Positions 10,115 to 22,515 of a stretch of DNA of 64,000 nt are shown here, piece by piece (position 1 is the stretch's first letter; each line of letters begins with the position of its first letter). The DNA is from Cavia porcellus (taxonomy: Eukaryota > Chordata > Mammalia > Rodentia > Caviidae). The stretch covers positions 74,938,044 to 75,002,043 of the forward strand of contig NW_026947486.1 in assembly GCF_034190915.1 (NCBI RefSeq). The letters run 5' to 3'. The notes below the pieces were generated by a model that saw only the letters and a program-made list of their open reading frames with translations, ran no database searches and was not told the origin of the DNA. The position numbers and the translations under genes were made by a program.

Positions 10115-11535
10115 GGAATAATAAGAATACATAAAACACCTGGTAATCATGATTCCCAATTATATTGGTTTGAAGCCATATAATGTTTTCACTCATTAAT
10201 TGGAATGGTTTTAATCTGGGTTGGTCTATTTTATTGTCTGTGATAGCATGAATAGCTATTTTGAAGAAAACAAGACATCATAATAGCTAGTGCTGATTTA
10301 ATATCATCTTGTTTTGAAGTCCCATCAAGCTATTGTTCATCTGTTTCCATTGGTTTTAACATGTTGTATCTTATTGTATTTTAATATATGTGATAGTGTA
10401 AACAAAATTTTTTACAGGCAAAGAGGTAATATAGAAACTGTTGTTCGTTTTCTGTTAGCTGGTTCTAAATACCCTGTAATACTTTAATTCTCTGGAATGG
10501 TTTCACACTGTCTTGATAAGTTTGATGCTATAATATACGAAGTTATGCTCAAATATTTCAAGGAAAGAGACAATATGGTAACTACTATTATGTAAGGCTA
10601 TCTGGTGGTGAATCACTATGATGCTTATATTGTTTGGTTCTGACCTGTGTTGTTCTGTTGTTATGTCCTCTTTTATCTCAATCTCGCCTTTTGTTCCTTT
10701 TTTAAAAATTAATTTATTTTTTCTAATTTTTTTAATTAAGGGAAAAATAAATTAAAAATAGCGGGATATATTATAGTAACGTTTTTGTTTTCCTATTAAC
10801 CTGATTGGAACCCCTGTATTGCTCTCCCCATCTTGTTTTGACTGATTTTACTCTATTCTGTTTTGTTTGGTAGTAACAATTTTAAGGGTACAGGCAACCA
10901 CTTTGAAGGCAATAAGTTTCACTATGATGCCCATTATGATTTGACTATTATCTTCTTTTGAAGTCCTGTAAGTTCTCCAATGTTTAAGTTTTATTGGTTT
11001 TGTTCTGTACTGTTTTGTTCAATTCTATTATACTTGATGATATAGGCAACTCTTTTTAAGATAGCAAGAGGCATAAAGGTAACCATTGTTGATCACCTGG
11101 TGTTGTTTTTACATCATGTACCATGTCCATCCCTGCTGTTCTAATTGACTCTGTTTTGCTTTGTCACATTTTTTTTCTCTTCAAAAAAGTAATAAGAACT
11201 GTGGAAGTAATAAAACCCAAAATGTGTAATTGTTATTGTAAATAAGAGAGGAAAAGGAAGTGATCTACAGATATCGCTGCATGTATATTTAAGTGTGTAA
11301 GATAGAAATCCATATTATTAAGTTTTTGTAGGATCATTGAACAGAACTGTTTGCAGTCTCACTGTTTGAATGTCCACTTTGTATGCTTTAATTTTGTAAT
11401 TTGAACAACTATTTCTAACATGAGAATATGTAATCTATTAACTTGGTGTTTCTCACTATATATTTTTTCTTGAAATTTTATATTACTTGTACCCTTTTAC
11501 TGTTTTGTTTTGTTTTATCTCTTTAAATAAAAATA
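10115..11535 (+). other. 3' UTR of L1-A
   Basis: Non-coding sequence after ORF2, rich in repeated TTTTGTTCTGTTxTG-like strings, ending in TGTTTTGTTTTATCTCTTTAAATAAAAATAAAG just before the TSD. Its last 160 bp recur at 58694-58885, and other parts recur inverted in L1-B and in the 5'-inverted L1 at 51408. Several sub-blocks look internally repetitive (the ATTxTGxxCT-type motif at 10620, 10800, 10990 and 11130), which may explain its length. Confidence 0.8.
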
Positions 11536-11547
11536 AAGAAAGCATGT
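11536..11547. repeat. 3' target-site duplication of L1-A
   Basis: AAGAAAGCATGT, identical to 4329-4340; it fixes the 3' end of the element. Confidence 0.9.
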
Positions 11548-11879
11548 TATACCTAGTACTGACTGCTTCAACCATACATACTGTTAAAGATCATTGCATA
11601 CCATTTTCCAGAATGCTCTTTTTTCAATTTCTTCAAAACAACAAAAGGAAAAGATTTATAGGTACATCAGTTGTTATAAATGACAACCAAATATGCACAG
11701 TGCAATGCATCAGGTTCACATTTTGATAGTTCCTCTCAAACACTGATGTGTCATTACTCCTTTGTCAGTTTCTCTTGGAGCTTTCAATGCTAAAGATGCT
11801 GCACAGCTTGGGTAGTAAGGTGGGGGGCAGATGCCAAAGGTGAGATAAGGGGACAAAATGATTTTACCTCCTCACAGGC
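11548..11879. other. No recognisable feature
   Basis: Flank between L1-A and the ERV remnant. The part after about 11740 could be decayed ERV interior, but no frame supports this. Confidence 0.4.
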
Positions 11880-12480
11880 ACTCAGGAAGAAGGAAGATGA
11901 GACAGAAAATATTCAACATCTCCTTCATCATTATCCAGAGGGGTCATAAATTTTTCTGACAGGACACGCACAGCGACTGTAGCCAGCAATGGCTCACAAG
12001 TTAGTTTCAGTTGCAATTTGAAAACCAAAGCTGCAGTTGCAGCAGGGAAAGGTGAAAAAGTAGGCTCTAGAGTGGGAGAATGAGTTCATTCGAAAACTCC
12101 CCGATCTACTGTATATAAATGGAAAAAGGCAATCCTCACAATGGCCCAGGTGGTAATCACATGAGGGTCCTTAAGCTTGCCTTGTAAAAACTTATGTTTT
12201 AAAATATGTCCAGCTTTTTCCCATAATTCAATATCCAATGTGCCTGCTTCTGGAAACCAAGAGCAGCAGTTTGAAATAGTTACTAAGGGAGTCTTGAGCT
12301 CTGAAGGAGTTAACATTGCAGGAATAATGCAGAGCAACTGCTGTAACATTTTAAAATAAAGTTTTTGCTCCCAGGTCACATTTTGGCTCATCCTTAGGAA
12401 CATGGATACCTTGTCCAGTAAGGTATTTCCAAGCACATGGAATTCCCTAAATTTACTCACCACCTTCATGTTCACGTTGA
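11880..12480 (-). pseudogene. Endogenous retrovirus gag remnant (matrix region)
   Basis: On the minus strand an open frame of 133 codons spans 12487-12086. The likely true start is an internal methionine near 12388, because the first codons overlap the primer-binding site. About 60 residues on, the frame shows a WFPE box followed by a short Gly-Thr-Leu-Asp / Trp-Glu segment, which resembles the matrix-domain N-terminus of betaretroviral Gag. Past the stop, in other frames, an acidic stretch near 11900-11950 may continue gag. It lies directly downstream of a primer-binding site and LTR in the same orientation. No pol or env is recognisable. The family is inferred from the motif only. Confidence 0.65.
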
Positions 12481-12500
12481 AAATCACACCAGGGTCACCA
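12481..12500 (-). other. Probable retroviral primer-binding site (tRNA-Trp type)
   Basis: Read on the minus strand this is TGGTGACCCTGGTGTGATTT. The complement of the mammalian tRNA-Trp 3' end, from memory, is TGGTGACCCCGACGTGATTT. The two agree at 17 of 20 positions, and all three differences are transitions, as expected for decay at CpG. It sits between an LTR and a gag-like frame, exactly where a PBS belongs. Confidence 0.6.
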
Positions 12501-12501
12501 T

Positions 12502-12690
12502 ATTTAGTTCCCCAATTATTAATATTGGAGCTGATCCTTAATGACTCATGTCATATAATGAAAGAAGGCTCATGACATGAGGGGAAGGCTGATGACCACT
12601 GTGTTTATTAAAGGAATATTCTGTCTTTAAGTGAAGAGAACAAAAATGCCCTTTGAGAAATGCAAAAGATAGTTTTGAGAAAAGTGCATG
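12502..12690 (-). mobile_element. ERV 5' LTR, truncated
   Basis: Collinear with 2275-2460: TTCCCCAATTATTAATATTGG, then GACTCATGTCATATAATGAAAGAAGGCTC, then TTTATTAAAGGAATATTCTGTCTTTAAG. Similarity stops near 12690 after AAAGTGCATG, so the U3 part is missing. On the minus strand it reads AATAAA, then U5, then the primer-binding site. Confidence 0.7.
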
Positions 12691-13764
12691 AACAACATCC
12701 TCAGATTAAGCAGATTTCAAGAAATGAGAAACAAAAAGAAGTAAAACAAACAAAGCAGGCTTGACCATGAAAAGGACAAGAGATGGTAATCATGCACCAA
12801 ATTTCAATTCTTGCATAGTGCCCATTGACTTTAAGAGACAGCATCTGAGAGGAAATTGTCAATGAAAATGAGAAGGCAGAATTGCAAAAATTTTTTAACA
12901 AGTAATTTTTAAAACAAGCTTTTAGGCTGTGCAAAACCCTGACTTGAGTCTCTGAATTGGATGGCACGTGGGAAAAATATAATCCGCAGGGTTAAATTTG
13001 CCTTCTATTTAAAGTTTCACAAGACCTGAATTAGTTCTCTCTCTGTGGAAAGAAGAAAATGAGAAAATCAAGGAAATAATCATTAGTGAAATGTGATATA
13101 CATTGGTATTCTTTAACCACAAGTAATTGATCATTAAGACAATCACTTGTTTACTATTTTTAGGGATTTCAGCTATTCCATTATAAATTAACAGCAACAA
13201 AATCATCTCTTTAGAAGCAACTGATTGTTAATGGGTTATGAGATAAATGAAATACCAATGAACTTACCATTTTAAGTTATCTGTAATTTGTACTTTAAAA
13301 TACATTGGATTTTAATACACACAATATATTAAGTGAATGATTATACATATCTATAAATAACTTCTTTCTCTGCAAAATTTAATTGCTTTAAAAAATAATT
13401 TTAAAGGATAATTTAATTAGAAGGAATATGTGGGAATCATAGTAATGACTCAAAAGTAAGCGAATTAAAAAGAAATTGCTATTTGTAATCACCACTGACA
13501 AAATTAGATGAATTTCAGTGTTTCCCAGAAGTTAAATGGTACTTATTTTATAAGAACCAATGGAAAGTTTACTAATATAATGTAGGACTATTTTACTAGT
13601 TTGGTCAGGTCACTGAAGCTGAGATTAAAGAGCTTAACCCATCTAGATTTAGAATATTTGGAGATTTATTTACTTTTGCCAAGGAAAAAGAATTTTGAGG
13701 ATTCATCTGTGGCAGCAATAGGAAGTTTATTAGCAAGACATTTTATTTCCTTTATTTATATATT
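12691..13764. other. AT-rich sequence without recognised feature
   Basis: No gene or repeat seen. Open frames at 12701-12967 and 13009-13206 (minus) lack any recognisable domain. Confidence 0.5.
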
Positions 13765-13878
13765 TTTAGGCCAAATATCACTATGTAGCCCAATGTGGCC
13801 TTGAATTCATGGAGATCTCCTGCCTAAGCCTCCCGAGTGCTTGGATTATGGTTACACAGTACCACCACACCTGACAAG
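13765..13878 (-). mobile_element. B1-like SINE
   Basis: The plus strand reads CACTATGTAGCCCAATGTGGCCTTGAATTC, GGAGATCTCCTGCCTAAGCCTCCCGAGTGCTTGGATTA and CACCACACCTGAC, the reverse complement of a nearly full B1. Confidence 0.85.
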
Positions 13879-15494
13879 GTGGGGATATTAATACACATTC
13901 AAGAATGGAGTGTGGGCACTCCCAAAAATAACATACATTACTGTTTGGAACTGGGAATCCTTACATGTTATTGGTGATGGAAATCTACGGAATTTGATAA
14001 TTTGTAGTTTTGGTCTTGCTTTGGTGGGTGAGAAAGCATGGCCCACCCACAATAAGATAATTGTCCATTCACAAGGGAAAGACTATTTTACAAGTGAAAA
14101 ATAGTCTATTCACAGGTGAACAAAGATGATTTCTAAGTAAAAAGGGAATGAATAGGCCTCTTACAGTTGAAATGGACTTATAAAAGTTGAGATCTTCCTT
14201 TTTACTTTTTTGTATATTTTTAATTTATTTATCCTATCTCTTCTCCTCCTAGACTTTCCTACCCAAATTTTAAGGGGTACTAAAGGCCTAATGGTCTTTG
14301 TGTAACTTCTTTTGGATGAGCAGAGTCATTGACCTTTCCTTGTCAGGGATTTCATCCTGAATGATCTAAAGGGAATATAGGAATATCAGATTTTACTATT
14401 TAAAGAATCATTATCTTTTGATTGAAAAAAGAGGTCAAGGTCACTGGCAAGTTATTGTTACTTAAATCTTATTTTATAGTCTTGTTATAAAAGCAGTAAA
14501 CAGAAAATAAAAGTAGTCATTTATGAAAAGTAGCTCTCAAAGTAGCAGAAGTAGGCACTTATCACAAACCTTTTATTTTTAATTCATAATCTCTATTGAT
14601 TTGAGGTTTTTACCCAAATATAATATTGGACTTTAAGAGTTCATTGACTCTTCTGTTTTATTAATAAAAAAATCTATTTTTGTTACAATAATAGTGATTG
14701 AATATACTAAATAAAGATGTCTTTTCTTAACTTTGGGCTATTAAAATTTTTATTGCAGTTCTTCATTTTGTAAAGCTGAATTGTTTTATAATGACTGACT
14801 GTAGATAATATAAACATGTAAGTTAGTATATATCAAGAAATAACTAAGCTTAGTAGCTAGAACACTTATACTGCCATTCGCACATTATGGCACGCCTACA
14901 CAATCTTTACCTGAGGGGTATATGAATGGATGTTAGAATAATGAAATAGGGTACATTAAGAGAGACTGAAGGGTATATTTTGTAAATGCTCATGGAACTG
15001 GAATAAAAAATTCTTATGACTATAAATGACACGTGTAGCTGGAGACTGTCAGCTGGGGCTGGTGCAGTAGTTGGAGCCCCTCTTTCTATATCTATCCTAA
15101 GTATTTGTTTAATATTTTTGTTCAGCATTTATTTTTTATTAGACATTTTGGTGGAAATTTAACACTATTACTGTAAGACCTCTGTTAATTAGAATTAATC
15201 TCTCTGTGTATATTTGTTGAGGTCACTTAACACTCTTTATAGATATTTTGTGCCCATTCAAGAAGGGTCTTAGCTCTTCTATAGGCTTTTACTGCAGAAA
15301 TTGTGTCATTTTCCAGGATGAGTCACAAATTTTCTTGACCATAGGTCTTCCTTTGAAGTATGGGGACATTGTCCTCATTAGTAATCCTTCTTTTACAGCG
15401 GTGTACACTGGTTGACTCTTGTCTTATGAGATCCAATACATTCATGGAATTCGAGGGTTGTATAATTCACTAGATTTTAGAATTTATGAACCAG
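13879..15494. other. No recognisable gene
   Basis: AT-rich, apparently unique DNA. No coding signal; the short frames at 13910-14104 and 14907-15128 have no recognisable domain. Confidence 0.5.
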
Positions 15495-15660
15495 AATAAT
15501 AGTTTTTTATTTAGTCAATCATAAACTGATTATTGAAAGAATTTTACAAGTCAATGTTTACATCATATTTAACATTTGAAACTGTTTTGTTTAAGTAACC
15601 AAATGCCTTCCAATTGAAAATATAAGAAATTAATATAGTAAAATAAAAGACTCTTTTTGT
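15495..15660. repeat. Unclassified dispersed repeat, copy 1
   Basis: Shares an ordered series of blocks with 32825-32995: ATCATAAACTGRTTRTTGAAA, then TTTTACAAR-like, then TTTAAGTAACYAAT, then ATATAARAAATTRATATAGTAAA-like (degenerate letters mark differences). Both copies lie in the same orientation. I do not recognise the family; it could be an L1 3' UTR segment since L1-D starts directly after this copy. Confidence 0.55.
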
Positions 15661-15689
15661 GTTTTTTGTAAGTTTAAACAAGATACTGT

Positions 15690-17594
15690 ATTTCATTTAT
15701 TTCTTTTAATTAAAAAAATAATAACAAAGGTATAAAATTTCAGTATAAGATTGTAGGAGAGTAACAACATATTATTGTCTTGAAAGTAGTTGCTTGTATT
15801 ACAAAATATAGGCATAAAAATTGGTCAAACAATATAGTCACAAAACTCTGTTTTAAAAGAATTAATAGCAATTGACAGTATATCTATCTTAAATATTATA
15901 TATAATATATAACTATGTATAAATATGTAAAATGTATATATATATATATATATATCTTCTTTCTTTTCTCCTTTCCTCCATCCTCATTTATCTTTCCTTT
16001 TGAACAGTTTATTATCATTTCACACTACGTATTATACATTTTTAACTTATTTAGTTTTTGAGCTTCCTACACGAGGGAGCTAAAACAATGTTTACAATGT
16101 GACTGTAACTTATACGACATATGAATATGGTCTCAAGTGGCATCCATGTCTATAAAAATGTCTCAAGTTTATCTATCTTTACAGCTGATTAGTATTCCAC
16201 TGTATAAAAATAACATGTCTTTCTTTCCATTGCTCTGTTGATGGACATTTGGGTGGTTTCCAATATTTAGCTATTACAAATAATGCTGCTATAAACATGA
16301 ATGCACATATAATTGCTGTAGTATTATTTTTTAAATTCTTCTGGGAAAATAGTCACAAGACTTTGTTCAAATGGGATCTCTAATTCCAGTTTTTTGAGGA
16401 ATCTTTACATTGGTTCCCATAGTGTTAGCACCACTTCGCATTTCAACCAACAGGAGATAAGGATTCCTTTCCCCCCAGCCCTGTTATCATTTGTTATTGA
16501 GTGATTTCTTGATAATAGCCATTGTTACTGGAGTAAGATGGAATATCAGTGTTGCTTTAAATTACATCTCTCAAATGATCAATAATGTTGTACATTTTTT
16601 ATGTATTATTTGAATTTTTTTGTTTCTTTATCTGAGAAGTTTGTGTTCATCTCAGCTGCAAATTTTTGGATTGTTTTTTTGAGTTTGGCAGAGTCTGTTT
16701 CAATTATTTCTATCTTCTAGATAGAAGTTCTTCGTCAGAGGTAAACTTCTTTAAACATTTTCCCCTCTGTGGTTTGTCTTTTTATTCAATTGGTGATTTG
16801 ATATGCAAAGTCTTAACTGTTGGTTCTTCAAAGTGTTTCCTGTGCTGTTTGTGTTTTGTTCACAAAGTCTTTACCTAGTTCTGTGTTTTCAAGATTTCAA
16901 CCTATATTATCTTCCTGTAGATTTAGTATTTATATTTTAATATTTATATCCTAATCTATTTTGACTTTACTGCATGGTAATAAATATGGGTCTGCTTTTA
17001 GTCTTTAGCATGGAGAGAGTCAGGTTTTCCAGAACAATTTATTTAAAAAGCTAGCTATTTTTCTTCCAGAATACATGTTTGGCCTCTTGGTCATAGATAA
17101 GGTGATTGAGTGTGTTTATAGTTGTGTCTGCATCTTCTAATCTGTTCCACTATTCCCAGGTCTGTATTTAAGCCACAATCTGTTGAATTTGTCACAGTAG
17201 CTTTGCACTAGAAATTCAAGTCAGGAAATGTGATATGTCCTACCTTACCTTTGTTACCCCAGAATGACCTTGCTATTCTAGGTCATTTCTCTAGTACTGT
17301 GAGGTATGTTAATGTTATTTTGATCAGGACTGTATTAAGTCTCTATAATAGTTTTGGGGTTATGGCTGTTTCCACTATGCTGCTGCTTCATATCCATGAG
17401 AAAGTCAGATATTTCCATTTTCAGGTATCATTCTGCATTTTCTCTTTCAAAGTACTATAATTATTAATATATAAATCTTTATTTCTTTATTAGATTGTTA
17501 AGTATTTCAATTTTTGGATGTTATTGTGAAGTGTGTGATTTTCCCAATTGCTTCTTCAGTGAGTATGTGTTTGCTTACAGGAATGCTATTGATT
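15690..17594 (-). mobile_element. Old LINE-1 'L1-D', 3' part
   Basis: The 3' UTR (about 15690-16115) includes a polypyrimidine block (15956-15995) that is a polypurine tract in the sense strand. It is followed by the reverse complement of the ORF2 C-terminus (TTTACAGCTGATTAGTATTCCACT, GGTTTCCAATATTTAGCTATTACAAATAATGC) up to 17594. It stops where the poly-T of L1-C begins. It is more diverged than L1-A or L1-B, with many stops. Confidence 0.85.
15935..15955. repeat. (TA)n microsatellite in L1-D 3' UTR
   Basis: About ten TA units within the 3' UTR. Confidence 0.95.
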
Positions 17595-18092
17595 TTTCTT
17601 TTTTTTTTTATTTAGAGAAAAAAACAAAACAGAAAAAAGGGAAGAAATAATATACAATTTCCAAAAATAACAATAACAATCACTAGTTGATAAATTACAT
17701 ATTTTCATCCTAGAAATAGTTGTTCAAGTTACAAAATTAAACCATAAAAAGTGGGCAGACAGAAAAATCATGACAGTGCAAAACATTCAGTTTGATGATC
17801 CAACAAATACTTAGTAGTATGGTTATCTATCTTACACACTTATACATACAGTTTCTCCTGTAGAGTACCTTCCTTACCTTTCATTTTATAGTATCTATTA
17901 TACATTTTGGAACTTATTACTATTTCATTTATTATTTTTCACTACAGAGATTATGAGATATTTACAAATATGAGCCTTATTTATTTCACTTATGAGGATA
18001 GTCTCAAGTTGTCTCCATTTACCTATAAAAGCCTCAAGATCACTCTTTTTCATAGCTGAGCAGTATTCCACTTTATAAAAATACATCTTTTT
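17595..18092 (-). mobile_element. LINE-1 'L1-C', 3' portion
   Basis: Begins with poly-T (the inverted poly-A tail) at 17596-17610, then a 3' UTR (GAGAAAAAAACAAAACAG onward), then from about 17936 the end of ORF2 (CTTATGAGGATAGTCTCAAGTTG, CATAGCTGAGCAGTATTCCAC). It is interrupted at 18092 by L1-B and resumes at 24118. Confidence 0.9.
18077..18092. repeat. Target-site duplication of L1-B, left copy
   Basis: AAAAATACATCTTTTT, identical to 24118-24133. It is L1-C ORF2 sequence and marks the exact insertion point. Confidence 0.92.
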
Positions 18093-18666
18093 CTTTTTTT
18101 TTATTTTAAAGAGAATAAGACAAAACAGGACATAACAGAGCAGATCAGAACAACACAATGTAAGAAAAACAGTATTTCCCCAGAAGACAACCCATAATTA
18201 ACAGTAACTACCATGAAGTCTCTTTCTTTGAAATAGATGTGTATAACTTCATATATGATAGTATCAAACATAAGAAAATAGTATAAAAATATTCAAGAGA
18301 ATGAGAACATTATGGAGTTTTCAGAACCAAATAACAGGAAACAAACAATGGCTACTCTATTATCTCATTTTCCATAGGAAATTTGTTTATACCTTCACAT
18401 GTAATATAACCCAATAAGGTAAAACATGATAGAGCCAATGGAAACAGAAGAGTAAGAGCATGGTAGGACTTCAGAGTAAGAGGATATTATATCAGTACTG
18501 GATAGTATAATGACTTGTTTCCATCAATTTAGCTGTTCATACCATCACAGATGATAAAATCAAAAAACCAGGACAAACAGATTACAACTGCAATCATTAC
18601 AAGGCTTCCAATCAATGTAATGGGGAATCATAGTTACCCTAAACTCTTATGTACTCTTACTATTTC

Positions 18667-21600
18667 TTACGCTAGGGAGACTATATGGTATTTATACAGG
18701 CGATTTTTATTTATTTCGCTTATGAGTATGGTTTTAAGATGCACCCATTTATTAGTAAATATCTCAATAAGATCATTCTTTATAGCTGAGTAGTGCTCCA
18801 TTGTATAAAAATAATACTTTTTTATCCATTCCTCAGTTGATGGACACTTAAGTTGTTTCCAAGATCTGGCTATTACAAATTGTGCTCCTATAAACATGAG
18901 TGCACATATATATCAGTGTGGTATGATGTTTTCAGTTCTTCTGGGAATATGCCCAAAAGTGGAATACTTGGGTCGAATGTGACCTCCAATCCCAGACTTT
19001 TGAGGAGTTTCCAGACATACCTCCATAGTGGTTGCATCAGGCTGCACTCACACCAACAGTGCAGGAAAGTTCCTTTTCCCTACAGCCTCTCCAGCATTTG
19101 TTGTTGGTAGTTTTCTTGATCCTGGCCATTCTTTCTGGAGTGAGATATAAACCCAGTATTGTTTTAATTTGCATTTCTCTAATGACTAAAGATGATGATC
19201 ATTTTTCATAGACTTATTTTCCATTTGTATTTCTTCATCTTAGAAATGTGTATTCATCTCAGATGCCCACTTTTGAATTGGTTCCTTGAATTTTGGGGAT
19301 CTGATTTTTTTTAATTATTTATATGTTTTAAACAGAAGTCCTTTGTCTGAGGGACAGTTCACTAAGATTTTTTCCCAGTTTGTGCGTTTTCTTTTCACTA
19401 TGCTGGAGATTTTGACATGCAGAAACTTTTTAATAAGACATGATCCCAGTTATTGATTCTGGGAAGTAGTTCTCAAGCGGTTTGATCCCTATTAGTGAAT
19501 TATTTGCCTACCCCTATATCTTCAAGATGTTTACCTACTTTGTCTTCCAACAGATTTAGTGTTTCTGTTTTAATATTCAGATCTTTGATCCACATAGATT
19601 TTAGTTTAGTACCTGGTGATAGGCATGGGTCTAGTTTTAATTTTCTACATATGGAAAGCCAGTTTTTCTAGCACCATTTATTAAAGAGATTGTCATTTTC
19701 CAGTGAACATTTATGGCCTCTTTATCAAAGATAAGATGGCTGAGTGTATTTGTAGCTGTGGTTGATCTTCTAGTCTATCCAATTGCTCTGCAGATCTATT
19801 TTTATTTCAGTACAATGTTGATTTTATTACAGTAGCTTTTTAGTGTTATATGAAGTCAGGGATTGTGATGCCTCCTGCCTTGTCTTTGCTGCTTAGAATT
19901 GCCTTTGCTATTCTATGTATCTTCTGGTTCCAGATGAATTTTAGGAGTGATTTCTCTATGTCTATGAAGTATGTTCATAGTATTTTCATTGGGATTGCAT
20001 TGATCTGTATAGCAAATTTGGGAGAATGGCCATTTCCCGCAATATTTATTCTCCCTATCCATGAACAAGGTATGTCTTTCCAATTTCTGAGATTTTCTTT
20101 GATTTCTTTTTTCAGGGTATCATAGTTTTCCGTGTGTAAATCTTTTCCTTCTTTCGTGAGATTTCTTCCTACATATTTCATTTTTTTTTAAATGTAAGTA
20201 TGAAGGGTGTGGCTTCTCTTATTTCTCACTCCATAATTTTGTTGTTAGTGTATAGAAATGCTATTGATTTTTGAGCATAGATTTTTGTATCCCGCCACAT
20301 TGCTGAATTTATTTATTATATCTAGGAGTCTTTCAATGGAGTTTTGGGGATCTTCTATGTAAAGAATCATGTCAACTGCAAATAATGATAATTTAACTTC
20401 CTCTTTTCCTATCTTTATCACTTTTATTTTTCTATTTTGTCTAATAACTCTGGCTAGTATTTCCAGTGCTATATTGAATAGGAGGGATGATAAAGGACAT
20501 TCTTGTCTTGTGCCTGATTTTAAGGTAATGGCCTTCAGTTTTTGGCCATTGAATATGACGCTGGCTGTTGATTTGTCATAGATGGCCTTTATCATATTGA
20601 GGTAAAGACCATCTATTCCAATTTTCTGTAAGGTTCTTATCATGAATGAATGTTGGACCTTATAAAAAGCATTTTCTGCATCTAGAGAAATAATAATATG
20701 ATTCTTACTTTTGGCTTTATTGATATGATGGATTACATTTATTGACTTACATATTTTGAACCACCCCTACATGCCTGGAATGAATCCCACTTGGTCGTCG
20801 TGTATAATCTTCTTGATGATTTGCTGTATCCTATTTGCCAATATTTTATTGAGGATTTTTGCATCTGTGTTCATCAGGGAGCTTGACCTGTAGTTCTCTT
20901 TTTTAATTGGGTCTTTCTCAGGTTTTGGTACTAGAATTATATTTGCTTCTAGGAATGACATGAAGAATTGCTTCCCTTTTGATTTCATTGAAGAGTTTGC
21001 GGAGTGTTGGCATTAATTATTCTTTATATTTCTTGTAGAATTCCACAGTGAATCCATCTGGGCCTGGGCTCTTCTTTGTAGGTAAGGACTTAATTACATT
21101 GACAGAAATTGGGTTAATCAGTAGTTTTACATTGTCTTGACCTAACTTTGGTAATTCATATGATTCTAGAAATCTTTCCTTTTCTTCTGTGTTATGGAAC
21201 CTCTGAAAGTAGAGATTTTCGAAATAGGTGTTGATGATCTTCTATATTTCTATAGAGTCTGTAGTGATTTCACCTTTTTCTTTATTATTGCATAAATCCG
21301 AGCTTTTTCTTCCCTTTTTAAAATAAGATTGAATAGGGGCTTATCAATTTTATTTATTCTTTCAAACAACCAACTCTTTGATTCATTGATTCTTTGGATT
21401 GTTTTCTTAGTCTCTATTGCATTAATTTCTGCTCTGATTCTTATGATTTCCTCCCTTCTTTTGGCTTTGGACTTGACTTACTTTTCTTTTTCTAGATGTT
21501 TGAGGTGTAGCATCAGGTTGTTTATTTGTATTCATTCTGTTTTTCTGATGTGGGAACTCAGTGCAATAAATTTTCTTCTGAGGACTGCTTTCATTGCATC

Positions 21601-22458
21601 CCACAGATTCTGGTAAATTGTATTTGTGTTTTCATTTGCTTGTTCGTATCGTTTAGCTTCTTTAATTTCCTCTGTGACCCGCTGATTGTTCAAGATTGTG
21701 TTATTTGATTTCCATTTGTTTATGGGGTTTTTGCAGTTTCTTTTATCATTAATTTCTAGTTTTATAGCACTGTGGTCTGATAACATGCATGGGATAATTT
21801 GAACTCTTTTGCATTTATTTAAATATGTTTGTGAGCTAGTGTATTATCTATTTTAGAGAATGTCCTATGTACTGCTGAGAAGAATGTATATTCTGATGTT
21901 GTTGGATGTAACACTTTGTATATGTCTGTCAATTCCATTTGTTCAGAGGTGTGATTCACTTGTGTTATTTCTTTGCTGATTTTCTGTCTGGTTGATCTGT
22001 CCCTTGCTGTCAATGATGAGTTAAGTTCTCCTGTTATATTTGTGTGATTGTTAATACGATCTTTCATTTCTATTAATACTTGCTTTGTATAACTGGGTGC
22101 TCTGGAATTTTGTGCATATATATTTAAGATTGTTATCTCTTTCTCTTGAGATTTTCCCCTAACCAAAATGCAAGACCTTCTTTATCTCTTAGGATCATTC
22201 TTGGCTTGAAGTTCACATTATCTGCAAACAGGTTAACTACCTCTACTTTTCTTTTGGATTCCTTTTGCATGTAGTATTATTTTCCATCCTTTGACTTTCA
22301 GTTTATGAGTTGCCTTTTGGGTTAAATTGGTTTCTTGTATATAGCATATAGTTGGATGTTGTTTCTTGATCCATTCTGCTAGTCTGTTTTTTAATTGGTG
22401 AATTGAGACCATTTGCATTACCGGTTGAAACTCTTATATATTGGTTTATTGTTGGCAT
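18667..22458 (-). pseudogene. L1-B ORF2, broken
   Basis: The sense start at 22458 (ATGCCAACAATAAACC) aligns with the L1-A start and the stop is at 18667. The frame survives only in pieces: endonuclease parts at 22418-22233 and 22166-21819, RT palm pieces at 20988-20767 and 20643-20245, and the C-terminus at 18897-18667. In the RT piece the catalytic FADD box reads FAVD ([14 protein letters not shown]), so one essential aspartate is lost independently of the frameshifts. Confidence 0.88.
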
Positions 22459-22515
22459 ATTATATTTTTGCTGTTTCATCTTTATCTTTCTATACTCTTT
22501 AGTTGTCTGTCTTTT

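Larger units (their letters stand above)
4341..11535 (+). mobile_element. Full-length LINE-1 'L1-A'
   Basis: A complete autonomous retrotransposon layout: GC-rich 5' UTR with tandem monomers (4343-4700), ORF1 (5076-6107), a 57-bp spacer, ORF2 (6165-10114), a 1.4-kb 3' UTR and an A-rich end (AAATAAAAATAAAG). Exact 12-bp direct repeats flank it. The span is 7195 bp, or about 7034 bp after removing the SINE and its TSD inside ORF2. Both frames carry stop codons, so it is a dead copy. The 3' UTR is about twice as long as in L1-B. Confidence 0.95.
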
